From assembly GCA_002396885.1 (NCBI GenBank), contig DGXY01000112.1, forward strand, positions 1 to 26,910: a stretch of DNA of 26,910 bases, read 5' to 3'. The notes under the pieces are model-generated. The model was not told where the DNA came from. It made no database searches and was given only the letters and a program-made list of their open reading frames with translations. The first letter of the stretch is position 1. Each line of letters starts with the position of its first letter. The translations under genes and the position numbers were made by a program. This DNA is from Akkermansiaceae bacterium UBA5020 (lineage in GTDB: Bacteria; Verrucomicrobiota; Verrucomicrobiia; Verrucomicrobiales; DEV007). Positions 9,052 through 17,644 of this stretch are shown one piece after another.

Positions 9052-9095
9052 ATGACAATTCTGTCATGCAGGCGTTCCAAGGTCTGTCATGCAGG
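9052..9095. promoter_or_regulatory. Operator-like repeats in the divergent hydrolase/peroxidase promoter region
   Basis: The 106-base region between the two divergent genes contains CTGTCATGCAGG twice (9061-9072 and 9084-9095, 23 bases apart, about two helical turns). The first copy also forms a perfect inverted repeat, ATGACA (9052-9057), loop ATTC, TGTCAT (9062-9067). Spaced half-sites like this suit a dimeric regulator; the OmpR-type regulator encoded downstream at 12409 is a candidate since that family favours direct repeats, but this is inference. Confidence 0.4.
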
Positions 9096-9113
9096 AAAAG
9101 TAATGGTAGGTGT

Positions 9114-12100
9114 ATGGAAACCTCCCGTTTGTCCCGACTGCCTCTCCTGGTCTGCTCGCTTGTTGCCGTTTCGATCGCCCGCACCGTGATCGCACAAGGT
9201 CCTCCGCCGCCGCCTCCGCTGCCGCCGCTCGCGGCGCCGGTTGCTCCGGCCGGGAATCCGATTACGACCGACAAGACCCAGCTCGGCAAGGCCCTCTTCT
9301 GGGACGAGCAGCTTTCTTCGACCCGCACCGTCGCCTGCGGTACCTGTCACCAACCGGTCGCGGGTGGATCCGATCCCCGCTCGACTCTCGCGACGCTGCA
9401 TCCCGGTCCGAATGGCGTTTTCGGAGGCGCGGACGACATCGTCGGCTCGCACGGCGTCATCTCCACCGATGCGAACGGGCAACAACAACTCGCGGACTTC
9501 TTCGGGATCGCTGTCCAAGTCACGGGGCGTTACTCTCCTTCGGCGATCAATTCGGCCTATCCTCCGACGCTCTTCTGGGATGGTCGTGCCACTGGTACCT
9601 TCACTGATCCGGTAAGCGGCCAAGTGGTGCTCCCCGCAGGAGCGGCCCTCGAAAGCCAGGCCGCCGGACCACCGGCGAGCGGCGTGGAGATGGCCCATGC
9701 CGGCCGCGACTGGACCGCGGTGGCTTCGCGCATCGAACGCTCCTCGCCTCTGGCCCTGTCTCCTTCCATCCCCGCGGATCTCACAACCTGGATCGCGGGC
9801 CGCAGCTACGCCGCGCTCTTCCAAGCCGCCTTCGGCAGCGCCGGGGTCACCCCGTCGCGCATCATCATGGCGATCGCGACCTACGAGCGGTCCCTCGTTT
9901 CGAACCAGGCGCCGATCGACGCCTTCATCGCCGGGACCCCGGGGGCACTCACCGCGCAGGAACAACAGGGACTCAATCTTTTCCGCGCCAACGGCTGTGT
10001 CGGCTGTCATGCCGGCAACCGCTTCACTGACGACGCCTTTCACTACATCGGGGTGCGGCCCCAGGGCGAAGATCTCGGACGTTCCGTCGTGACGGGCGTG
10101 AACGGTAACCGCGGGCAGTTCAAGACTCCGACGCTCCGCAACGTCGCTCTCCGCGGCGAATACATGCACAATGGCCGACTCGAAACCTTGGAAGACGTCG
10201 TGGAATTTTACAATCGTGGCGGCGACTTCGACGCTCCGAACAAACCGCCCGGAATCCAGCCGCTCGGCCTGACCGACACGGAAAAAGCCGCGCTCGTCGC
10301 CTTCCTTAGCCGTCCCCTCACCGATCCGCGGGTGGCGGCCGAGACCGGTCCTTTTTCGCGCCCAGCCCTTTCCGCGGGTTCGTCGCGCACTCCCGTAATC
10401 ACCGGGGAAATCGTCGCGGACGATGCCGGCAACCTGCCCCTGATGACGGCGATCGAGCCCGCCCTCGGTGGCAATGCGGGTTTCACTGTCGGGCTTTCGC
10501 GCGTGCCGGCGGGCCGCCAGGTCTGGCTCGCGATCGACGACCAGCCCATCCCCTCTGGGGCGGGCGTTCCGGCCGCCGGCTCCGTGAAATACCTCTTCCA
10601 GAAGACCACCTCGGGCGGCACCTCCTGGGATGCTGCTCTCGGTACCGATCACTCCGGTTTCACCAGCGTCGCCGTGGCGATTCCCGGAGGGGATGCGCTG
10701 GATGGTGCGCCCCTTCACGGCCGTTGGTTCGTCGAAGGAGAAACGGGGGTCGGGGAATCGGCCTCCTTTCAAACGACGATCTTCGGTGAGACGGCCGGAC
10801 TACTGACCGCTCCGACCGGATTGGTCGCGAAGCGGGACCTCGTCAACGATTCGATCAAATTGTCGTGGAACGCCGTTTCGGGGGCGACGCGTTACGACGT
10901 CTACCGGGGCGCGACGGCCCTCTTTGCTGATGCCGTCTTCGTCACCAGCGACATCGACACCAACTACAGCGACGACGAGGGGGATCTCGTCGAGGGCGAC
11001 CACTACTGGATCGTCGCGGTGAACGCCGACGAAGCCAGCGCCCCGAGCGCCTCCTCCCAGGCATCGGCTTTGCTGCATGATGGATTCACGCTCAATGCGG
11101 GCGACGGAGGATCCTACGACAACATCGCGCTCTCGTGGGCCGAGCCGATTCCCGGTAGCAGCTACCGGCTCCGTCGGGGTGTCAGCGACGATCCGGCCAC
11201 GATGACGACGCTTGCAGAACCTCTCCAGACGAATCACAACGACGCCTCTGGCATTCCGCTGCGATCGTACTTCTATCAGGTCGAATCTCTCTACAATGGC
11301 ACGGTCATCGGACGCAGCCTCGTGGATTCGGGTTTCCGCCAGCTCCGGGCTCCCTCAGGCCTCGGGGCGAGCGATTCCCTCTTCAACGATCGGATCGACC
11401 TATCCTGGGATGCCGTCGACGGGGCGGAAAGCTATCGCGTGTTCCGGAAGCTCGGTAGCGGAGCCTACACGCTCTTGAAAACCGTCACCACCAACGCGAC
11501 CTCGGACACCGAGGTCCCCGCGGGCGAGACGGTGTGGTACTTTGTGCAATCGGCGAACGCGTATGGCGAAGGAGAATCCACCTCCCCGGAAGCGGGGCGC
11601 CGTCTCGTCTTCAATCCCACCGGACTGACCGTATCGCTCGGATCGACCGTGGGACAACTCGTGCTCCAATGGAACGCATCGGAAGGAGCCGAAGGTTACC
11701 TGATCCTCCGCGGCCTTACCGGCGACGTCGAGGCGGCGGAGGAAATCGGATCGACCGGCTCCACGAGCTTCACCGACACCGACGCCGACCCGGGCGTGAA
11801 CTACCACTACTGGGTGCAGGCGGCGGACGACGCGGGGGGCGACCCCGGTTTCGATGAACCGGCGCAAGGCGTCGCGGGCAGCGCTGTCGCCGATCTCCAC
11901 ATCGAAGTTGAGAACGGTTCCTTCCTTGGCGACAACCTGATCAATCTCTCGGCCGCCGGCCAGACCCGCACCGCGAAGATCGGGCGTTGGAGCCGCTTCA
12001 CCGCAACGATCCGCTCCGAAAACGACGGCACCCTCAACGACACGATGAGCTACGCCGGGATCGGGAAAAACCGTTGCGTGCGACTCACGTGTCTGAGCAC

Positions 12101-12326
12101 CTCGCCGACTTCCGAGAATCGCACCGCGGCCCTGCTCGTGGGGCTGGCAAAGAGCGGGGAGTTGGCTCCGGGTGCGAGCGAAAGTCTTGAGATCCGTCTC
12201 CAGCCCGAGCGCACCGCTTCGGCGAAAAAGAAGGAGAAATACCAGCTCTCCCACTACTTCCGCTCCCTCTCCGGACTCGATCCGTCGGCGGTGGACGTGG
12301 TGAAGCTCAACGTCACCGCCAAGTGA
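9114..12326 (+). CDS. Exported di-haem cytochrome c peroxidase/MauG-like protein with Fn3-like C-terminal tail
   Basis: A 1070-residue secreted haem protein. Signal peptide about 1-27, then a Pro-rich stretch (30-47). The catalytic part (about 50-410) has two CxxCH haem sites: CGTCH at 75-79 and CVGCH at 295-299, with the family phrase FKTPTLRNVALRGEYMHNG near residue 340. This is the CcpA/MauG superfamily, which reduces peroxide or performs haem-driven oxidations. After a beta-rich linker (about 420-560) come four Fn3-like modules beginning near residues 564, 660, 744 and 835, each with a conserved LSW or LQW strand and a tyrosine strand (for example RYDVYRG, SYRVFRK). A final beta domain (about 927-1070) ends the protein. 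Ordinary bacterial peroxidases are about 330-450 residues, so the tail more than doubles the length. Start: ATG at 9114 gives the signal peptide; the frame is open earlier, antisense to the hydrolase. Confidence 0.9.
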   Translation: METSRLSRLPLLVCSLVAVSIARTVIAQGPPPPPPLPPLAAPVAPAGNPITTDKTQLGKALFWDEQLSSTRTVACGTCHQPVAGGSDPRSTLATLHPGPNGVFGGADDIVGSHGVISTDANGQQQLADFFGIAVQVTGRYSPSAINSAYPPTLFWDGRATGTFTDPVSGQVVLPAGAALESQAAGPPASGVEMAHAGRDWTAVASRIERSSPLALSPSIPADLTTWIAGRSYAALFQAAFGSAGVTPSRIIMAIATYERSLVSNQAPIDAFIAGTPGALTAQEQQGLNLFRANGCVGCHAGNRFTDDAFHYIGVRPQGEDLGRSVVTGVNGNRGQFKTPTLRNVALRGEYMHNGRLETLEDVVEFYNRGGDFDAPNKPPGIQPLGLTDTEKAALVAFLSRPLTDPRVAAETGPFSRPALSAGSSRTPVITGEIVADDAGNLPLMTAIEPALGGNAGFTVGLSRVPAGRQVWLAIDDQPIPSGAGVPAAGSVKYLFQKTTSGGTSWDAALGTDHSGFTSVAVAIPGGDALDGAPLHGRWFVEGETGVGESASFQTTIFGETAGLLTAPTGLVAKRDLVNDSIKLSWNAVSGATRYDVYRGATALFADAVFVTSDIDTNYSDDEGDLVEGDHYWIVAVNADEASAPSASSQASALLHDGFTLNAGDGGSYDNIALSWAEPIPGSSYRLRRGVSDDPATMTTLAEPLQTNHNDASGIPLRSYFYQVESLYNGTVIGRSLVDSGFRQLRAPSGLGASDSLFNDRIDLSWDAVDGAESYRVFRKLGSGAYTLLKTVTTNATSDTEVPAGETVWYFVQSANAYGEGESTSPEAGRRLVFNPTGLTVSLGSTVGQLVLQWNASEGAEGYLILRGLTGDVEAAEEIGSTGSTSFTDTDADPGVNYHYWVQAADDAGGDPGFDEPAQGVAGSAVADLHIEVENGSFLGDNLINLSAAGQTRTAKIGRWSRFTATIRSENDGTLNDTMSYAGIGKNRCVRLTCLSTSPTSENRTAALLVGLAKSGELAPGASESLEIRLQPERTASAKKKEKYQLSHYFRSLSGLDPSAVDVVKLNVTAK

Positions 12327-12408
12327 TTCCATGAATGGCTCGCCCACCCCGATTTGCCTTGAACCCACCCTCACCTCCGGCCATGCTGACCTCCTTTTCG
12401 CCAGGGAC

Positions 12409-13083
12409 ATGAGAGTATTGGTCGTCGAAGATCAGGAACGGATCGCCTCCTTCATCGGCAAGGGCTTGAAGGAGCAGGGTTTCGTCGTCGACGTCGTGCG
12501 AGACGGTGACGAGGGATACGCCCTCGCCCTGACCGAACCCTACGACGCCCTCGTCCTCGACGTGATGTTACCCGGGCGCGATGGACTCAGCATCCTCAAG
12601 AACCTCCGGAAGAAGGGCAACGCCGTTCCTGTCATCCTTCTCACCGCGCGTAGCGAACTCGACGAACGGCTCGAGGGGCTCAATCTCGGCGCTGATGATT
12701 ACATGACGAAGCCCTTCTACATCGAGGAGCTCATCGCCCGCCTCCATACCGTGGTGCGACGGACCGCCGGGGTCACGAGCCACCTCCTCCGCATCGGCGA
12801 CCTCTCGATGAATCTCGTGACCCGCGCCGTCACCCGCGGCGACGAGGAGATCCCGCTCTCCGTGCGCGAGTTTTCGCTGCTCGAATACCTGATGCGTTCG
12901 CCGGGACGCGTCCTCAGCCGCACCCAGATCTGCGAGCATGTCTGGAACTACAGCTTCGATCCCGACACGAACCTCGTTGATGTCTACATCCAGCGGCTCC
13001 GCAAGAAGATCGACCGCGACCATCCTGACAAACTCATCGAAACGATCCGCGGCGTCGGTTACCGCATCGGCAAACCGGTCTGA
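12409..13083 (+). CDS. OmpR/PhoB-family response regulator
   Basis: A 224-residue DNA-binding regulator. The receiver domain (1 to about 117) has the acidic pair Glu7-Asp8, phosphoacceptor Asp51 in LVLDVMLPG, Thr79 and Lys101 in MTKPF, all the residues needed for phosphorylation. The C-terminal winged helix (about 130-222) shows LSVREFSLLEYL, the recognition region with VDVYIQRLRKKID, and the closing ETIRGVGYRIG. The sequence is closest in style to the CusR/CopR branch. I chose ATG 12409, preceded by AGGGA, because it begins exactly at the family's conserved first strand (MRVLVVED); an ATG at 12331 would add 26 residues of no family similarity. The partner kinase follows after 20 bases. The peroxidase gene ends 82 bases upstream on the same strand. 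Confidence 0.95.
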   Translation: MRVLVVEDQERIASFIGKGLKEQGFVVDVVRDGDEGYALALTEPYDALVLDVMLPGRDGLSILKNLRKKGNAVPVILLTARSELDERLEGLNLGADDYMTKPFYIEELIARLHTVVRRTAGVTSHLLRIGDLSMNLVTRAVTRGDEEIPLSVREFSLLEYLMRSPGRVLSRTQICEHVWNYSFDPDTNLVDVYIQRLRKKIDRDHPDKLIETIRGVGYRIGKPV

Positions 13084-13103
13084 GGCCTCCCCCTTTTCCG
13101 CTG

Positions 13104-14714
13104 ATGAAGTCACTCCGCGTCCGCCTCGCCTTGATGTCCATGCTGGTCTCGGGTTTGGCCATCGCCGGGCTCGGCCTGGTCTCCTGGCACCTCATGATGC
13201 GGGCGGTGCGCGAGTCGACCGACGTGCGCCTCGATGGCATCGCCGGGCGTGCCATCCGCGACGTCAATCCCTGGGTCGACGAGTCGTCGATGGGCGAACT
13301 CTTTGACGCGAATCACGGCGAGGAAATCGAGGGCGGGCTCCTCGCGATCAGCGCACGGGATTTTTTCGAGGGAGAGCGGCTCATCGGCTCGGCAGGCTGG
13401 TCCGAAGCGATGGAGGCGGCCCTGCCCGAAGGATTTCCCGCGCCCGACCCGAATCCCGTGCGTCGTCCCGAGCCGCGTCGACGCGGTGGCGGACCGCCCG
13501 GCGGGTTTGAGGGGCCGGGAGGTCCGGAGGGACGTGGAGGTCCAGAGGGACGTGGAGGTCGACCTCCGGACGAGTTTGGCGGCCCTCCTCCCGGGGGCCC
13601 GGATCGGCCGCCGCCGGAAGATCGCGAGGGGCCACCTCCCGAAGGTCCCGATGGCGGCGGCGGCCCCGAACACGGCGGGCGTGTCATCGAATACACCGAT
13701 GCCGTCGTCGAAGGCGAGGCTTGGCGCTTCATTTCGGTGCAGGAACGGGGCTACGGCATTCTCGCGGGGATGCACTTTTCCAAGGCCAATCCCGGACTCG
13801 AACAATTGCGTCGCGGACTCCTTCTCGGTGCTCCGATCGGAGTCTTTCTCGTCGGCTTCGGTGGCTGGCTCGTCGCGGAGCGGGCGATGCGTCCGCTGCG
13901 ACGTCTCACCGAGACGGCCCGGCAGGTCTCCGCCCGTGCCCTCGATGCCCGCATGCCCGAAGATCCGCACTCCGATCCCGAGATCGCGAAACTCACCGGC
14001 GTGCTCAACGCGATGATGGGGCGCATCGAGGTCGCCTTCGCGCACGCCAACCGTTTCAGCGCCGATGTTTCGCACGAGCTCAAGACGCCCATCGCGGTGA
14101 TGCAGGCCGAGATCGAGACGGCACTGCGCGAATGCGAGGCGGGTGGTCGCGAGGAGTCTGCCATGGTTGTTCTGTTAGGAGAACTCGGACGGCTCAAATC
14201 CATCATCGCCAGCCTTCTCCTCCTCTCGCGCGCGGACGTTGGGCACCTCATCCAGAAACGCGATGCCGTCGACCTCAGCGACGAGCTCGAGGCGATCGCC
14301 GAAGACGCCGAAATCCTCTCTGATCAGGCGGGGGTGACCTTCACTTCGGAGATCGCGTCCGGATTGCGCGTCGCGGGAGATGCCATCCTGTTGCGCCAGG
14401 CTCTCCTGAATCTCCTGGGCAACGGGGTCAAGTTCAACAACGAAGAGGGTTTTGTCAGGATGACGGCGGGCCGGGCCGGCGACCACGTCCGCATCGCCGT
14501 GGAAAACTCCGGACCCGGCATCGCCGAAGAGGACCGCGAAAAGATCTTCGAGCGTTTCTTCCGAGGCGACCGTTCCCGTTCCCGCGAGGTGGATGGCTTC
14601 GGTCTCGGTCTGAGTCTCGCCAAAGTGATCGTCGAGGGGCACGGAGGCAGTCTCGCGCTTGAGGAAGCGACGCCCGAGGTGACGCGCTTTGTCGTGATGC
14701 TGCCCGGAGCGTGA
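13104..14714 (+). CDS. Membrane sensor histidine kinase with Gly/Pro-rich periplasmic insert
   Basis: A 536-residue inner-membrane kinase, the partner of the preceding OmpR-type regulator. TM1 is about 8-32 and TM2 about 238-258, enclosing a periplasmic sensor of roughly 205 residues. HAMP is about 259-312, and the HisKA H-box reads DVSHELKTPIAV with His324. The ATPase domain (about 385-536) shows the N-box (LLNLLGNGVKFNN), G1 (ENSGPGI) and G2 (GFGLGLSLAK). The periplasmic part contains a striking low-complexity segment (about 117-192) of Gly, Pro, Arg, Asp and Glu with near-perfect repeats of GGPEGRG; nothing comparable occurs in ordinary CusS-type kinases. No Shine-Dalgarno is seen, so expression is probably coupled to the regulator 20 bases upstream. 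The stimulus is unknown. Confidence 0.94.
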   Translation: MKSLRVRLALMSMLVSGLAIAGLGLVSWHLMMRAVRESTDVRLDGIAGRAIRDVNPWVDESSMGELFDANHGEEIEGGLLAISARDFFEGERLIGSAGWSEAMEAALPEGFPAPDPNPVRRPEPRRRGGGPPGGFEGPGGPEGRGGPEGRGGRPPDEFGGPPPGGPDRPPPEDREGPPPEGPDGGGGPEHGGRVIEYTDAVVEGEAWRFISVQERGYGILAGMHFSKANPGLEQLRRGLLLGAPIGVFLVGFGGWLVAERAMRPLRRLTETARQVSARALDARMPEDPHSDPEIAKLTGVLNAMMGRIEVAFAHANRFSADVSHELKTPIAVMQAEIETALRECEAGGREESAMVVLLGELGRLKSIIASLLLLSRADVGHLIQKRDAVDLSDELEAIAEDAEILSDQAGVTFTSEIASGLRVAGDAILLRQALLNLLGNGVKFNNEEGFVRMTAGRAGDHVRIAVENSGPGIAEEDREKIFERFFRGDRSRSREVDGFGLGLSLAKVIVEGHGGSLALEEATPEVTRFVVMLPGA

Positions 14715-14719
14715 GAAGT

Positions 14720-15256
14720 TTACCCCTTCGTGATCGCGCCGCCGAAGCTCATGAATTGCAGCGTATCGCCGCCGACCTGCAGTTTTTCAAAGAAGGCATC
14801 GTTATACTGGACCACCCAACGGGGCCGCTGCGAGGTACCCTTGCGCACCATGATAACACTCTGACCACCCGAGGCGACGGTGGTGTTGGCGAATTCACTG
14901 TTGTACGAGCTACCCGAGTAAAGCGCGGTAATCTTGACGCGGCGTGTGCCGCCCGAGGTCGAGGCGAGCATCGTGAACTGATTTCCGGAGGGGCCCGTGA
15001 TTTTGTTCCGGCGGCTGTCGGGCACCCTGACCGTGACCGTCGTGCTGATCGCCGATTGGACGTAGTTGATGTTTTGCGCTCCCACGTAGGGCGCTCCGTC
15101 CCACTTGAAGGCGGTGCTGGTAGCCGTTCCCCGATAGACTCCGGTGACTCCCATCTGTTGGAGATCGGCGGTGGAGAGCGGGCGCGCCGAGGCTTGGAGC
15201 GCGGTCAGGAGAATAACCAAGGTGAAAAACGGGAGGGTCCGGTGAATCGTGGTCAT
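14720..15256 (-). CDS. Small secreted protein of unknown family
   Basis: A 178-residue protein that I do not recognise. The first 24 residues form a clear signal peptide (MTTIHRT, then a hydrophobic core, then ASARP). The mature part has no Cys, is rich in Thr, Ser, Gly and Val, and looks like an all-beta domain (strands such as TTVTVRVPDS, RRVKITALYSG and PRWVVQYNDAFF). It converges on the histidine kinase gene with only five bases between the stops, so transcripts from either strand may run into the other. The 139 bases upstream separate it from dxs, on the same strand; it is likely to have its own promoter, but I cannot place one with confidence. High coding-like third-position GC and a proper signal peptide support a real gene. 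Confidence 0.72.
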   Translation of the reverse strand: MTTIHRTLPFFTLVILLTALQASARPLSTADLQQMGVTGVYRGTATSTAFKWDGAPYVGAQNINYVQSAISTTVTVRVPDSRRNKITGPSGNQFTMLASTSGGTRRVKITALYSGSSYNSEFANTTVASGGQSVIMVRKGTSQRPRWVVQYNDAFFEKLQVGGDTLQFMSFGGAITKG

Positions 15257-15395
15257 GGTTCGAAGAAGAGGGTGAAGGATCTTCCCGGCAACCCTGAACG
15301 ATCACCGGGTGAGACGCTCCTCCACGATACGACACTCTGCGTCCACACAATAAAGCGCGACAAGAGGCGCGAGTCCAAACCACGGAGCGGAGCCT

Positions 15396-17315
15396 TCACC
15401 CCGCCAAAGCCTGCTTCGCACGCGCCGGTAGATGCTTCAGGGCTTTTTCCACCGCGTTTTCCACGGTGAGACCATGCTTCGAGCGGAGGATATCGGGACG
15501 ACCGTGCTCGATGAATTCATCCGGCCAGCCGATCCGCTCGACGGGGCAGGCGATGCCCGCGTCGTTGAGATGCTCGATGATCGCGGCGCCGAACCCGTTC
15601 ATGAGAGTGTGATCTTCGAGCGTGAGGAGAAGACCGCACTGGCGGGCGAATTTCTCGACGCAGGCGGTGTCGAGCGGCTTGATCCAGCGTGGATTGACCA
15701 GGGCAACGGAGTATCCCATCGCGACGAGTTGATCGCGTGTCATCTCCGCCATCTCGAACATATTTCCCAATCCGAAAAGGGCGATCTCGGTCCCGTCGGC
15801 GACGACTTCCGCCTTGCCGATCTCGAGGAGTTGCGGCTGCGCCTTCGGCTTCACACCGGTGCCGGCCCCGCGGGGGTAACGGATCGCCGAGGGACCGTCG
15901 TTGTAGTTGGCCATCGTCCAGAGCATGTCGACGAATTCGTCCTCGTCCTTCGCCTGCATGAAAATCCAGTTCGGGATGTGGCGCATGTAGCCGATATCGA
16001 AAAGACCGTGGTGGGTCGGTCCGTCGTCGCCGCTGAGTCCGGCGCGGTCCATGCAAAGGCGCACCGGCAGATTCTGGATGCCGATGTCGTGCACGGCCAT
16101 GTCGTAGGCGCGCTGGAAGAAAGTCGAGTAGATCGTGAGGAAAGGCTTCAGCCCCTGCACGGCCTGGCCGCAGGCGAAAAGAGCGGCGTGTTCCTCGGCG
16201 ATACCGACGTCGTAATAACGCTCTGGCACCACCTTCTGGAATTCGACGAGGCCCGTTCCGCTCGGCATCGCGGCGGTCACGGCGACAATCTTGTCATCCT
16301 GCTTGGCGAATTTGCCGAGATGGGTGCCGTAGAGATAGGAGTAGGTGGGGTCGCCACCCGGGGGCGTCTCGCCGGTCTCGGTCTTGTAGGGTCCGAGTCC
16401 GTGGAATTTCATCGGGTTCGCCTTGGCCGGTTCGTAGCCGCGGCCCTTCTCGGTGATGACGTGGAGGATGACGGGCTCCTCCTGTTCTTTGAGAAACTCG
16501 AAGGTTTTGATGAGAAGATCGGTGTCGTGCCCGTCGATGGGACCGAAGTAGCGGATTCCGAATTTTTCGAAGAGCACGTTGGGGAAGAGCAGGTTCTTCG
16601 CCCCGCTCTCGACCCGCGAGGCGATGTTGCGGATCGACTTGCCGGCGATGCGCTCGACAAATTCCGCCGCCTTCTCGTGGATGTGCGAGTAGGTCGAACT
16701 CGTCTGGAGGGCGTGGAAATACTTCGCGATGGCCCCGACGTTCCGGTCGATTGACCATTCGTTGTCGTTCAGCACGAGGATGAAACGCTTTGTCGATTCT
16801 GCAATGTTATTGAGCGCCTCGAAGGTGGGGCCGCAGGTGAACGCCGCATCACCGGCGACGGCGACGACGTGCTCGTTCGTCCCGAGAAGGTCGCGGGCCG
16901 AAGCCATGCCGAGGGCGGCGGAGACGGCCGTGCCGGCGTGACCGGCCCCATAGCAGTCGTGCGCGCTTTCGGTGCGGAGGAGGAAACCGTTCAGCCCCTC
17001 GTAGGTGCGGATCGTGTGGATCTGATCCCAACGGCCCGTCAGCATCTTGTGGACATAACCCTGGTGACTCACATCGAAGACAAACTTGTCGTCCGGTGTC
17101 GAAAAGACCCGGTGCAGGGCGATCGTCAGCTCGACCACACCGAGATTCGGCCCGAGGTGACCACCCGTGTTGGCGAGACAACGGATCAGGGTGCGTCGGA
17201 TGTTCTCCGCGAGCTTCGGCAGGTCCTCGATCGGGAGCTTCTTCAGGTCGGCGCCATTGTCGACCTTGGGCAGTTGCTCCGTCGGGATTTCGGGAAATTC
17301 AAAACAGTTCTCCAT
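15396..17315 (-). CDS. dxs: 1-deoxy-D-xylulose-5-phosphate synthase
   Basis: A 639-residue thiamine-diphosphate enzyme that condenses pyruvate and glyceraldehyde 3-phosphate, the first step of the MEP isoprenoid pathway. Counterparts of E. coli residues are seen: His53 (in TGGHLGPNLG), His84 (DVSHQGYVHK), the cofactor motif from GDAAFT (155-160) to NDN (183-185), the catalytic Glu374 in IAEEHA, Arg424 in DRAG and Asp431 in DDGPTHHG, and the YPRG motif further on. Differences from the textbook sequence are GDAA for GDGA, DVSHQGY for DVGHQAY and GHLGPNLG for GHLASNLG, so this is a divergent branch. Its ATG (17315) lies inside the xseB gene, overlapping by 17 bases, with no clear Shine-Dalgarno; translational coupling is likely. 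The xseB-dxs arrangement is common in bacteria and supports the assignment. Confidence 0.94.
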   Translation of the reverse strand: MENCFEFPEIPTEQLPKVDNGADLKKLPIEDLPKLAENIRRTLIRCLANTGGHLGPNLGVVELTIALHRVFSTPDDKFVFDVSHQGYVHKMLTGRWDQIHTIRTYEGLNGFLLRTESAHDCYGAGHAGTAVSAALGMASARDLLGTNEHVVAVAGDAAFTCGPTFEALNNIAESTKRFILVLNDNEWSIDRNVGAIAKYFHALQTSSTYSHIHEKAAEFVERIAGKSIRNIASRVESGAKNLLFPNVLFEKFGIRYFGPIDGHDTDLLIKTFEFLKEQEEPVILHVITEKGRGYEPAKANPMKFHGLGPYKTETGETPPGGDPTYSYLYGTHLGKFAKQDDKIVAVTAAMPSGTGLVEFQKVVPERYYDVGIAEEHAALFACGQAVQGLKPFLTIYSTFFQRAYDMAVHDIGIQNLPVRLCMDRAGLSGDDGPTHHGLFDIGYMRHIPNWIFMQAKDEDEFVDMLWTMANYNDGPSAIRYPRGAGTGVKPKAQPQLLEIGKAEVVADGTEIALFGLGNMFEMAEMTRDQLVAMGYSVALVNPRWIKPLDTACVEKFARQCGLLLTLEDHTLMNGFGAAIIEHLNDAGIACPVERIGWPDEFIEHGRPDILRSKHGLTVENAVEKALKHLPARAKQALAG

Positions 17316-17613
17316 CTTGCGAGGGGGCGCCGGATTCGGGGTTGGCGGCGGATTCCGTCCCGTCGCCGAAGGGCTCCAATACGGTTTCGCCGTTGCGCTT
17401 CTTTCTCAAAATTTCAATACGTCCGCGGGCCTCGTCGAGCCGCTGCTCACAGACTTGGTAAAGGCGGGTGCCCTGCTCATACTTGCGGATGAGGTCCTCC
17501 AGAGGCACCTCGTCGGACTCCATTTCCTCCACCAGTTCCTCGAGTTGCGCGAGCGCGTCCTCGAAGGCCGGGGCGGACGCGGTGGCGTCGTCTTTCTTGG
17601 CAGGTTTGGGCAT
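17299..17613 (-). CDS. xseB: Exodeoxyribonuclease VII small subunit
   Basis: A 104-residue cytoplasmic protein; several copies bind XseA to form exonuclease VII, which degrades single-stranded DNA. The family core is at about 17-70: FEDALAQLEELVEEME, then LEDLIRKYEQGTRLY and CEQRLDEARGRIE, a helical hairpin with the usual spacing. A Lys/Ala-rich N-terminus and a disordered Gly/Glu-rich C-terminal tail make it longer than the usual 75-80 residues. I chose ATG 17613; an in-frame start at 17646 would add 11 residues that overlap the hairpin upstream and are not family-like. It is first in a two-gene unit with dxs (17-base overlap). xseA is not in the window. Confidence 0.92.
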   Translation of the reverse strand: MPKPAKKDDATASAPAFEDALAQLEELVEEMESDEVPLEDLIRKYEQGTRLYQVCEQRLDEARGRIEILRKKRNGETVLEPFGDGTESAANPESGAPSQDGELF

Positions 17614-17644
17614 GGGGAAGGCAAATGGCGCGGTCGATCCGCGC

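Noticed and set aside
9008..9328. N-terminal extension of the Tat hydrolase
   Set aside because: The twin-arginine motif sits exactly after the ATG at 9007; the extension would bury it and is antisense to the peroxidase signal peptide.
9087..10772. A 561-codon minus-strand open frame opposite the peroxidase
   Set aside because: It is antisense to both CxxCH haem motifs and the conserved peroxidase core, and has Arg/Gly/Glu-rich shadow composition.
13500..13570. Possible CRISPR or minisatellite array in the kinase gene
   Set aside because: The repeats are short, in frame and encode Gly/Pro/Arg; there are no unique spacers. It is coding low complexity.
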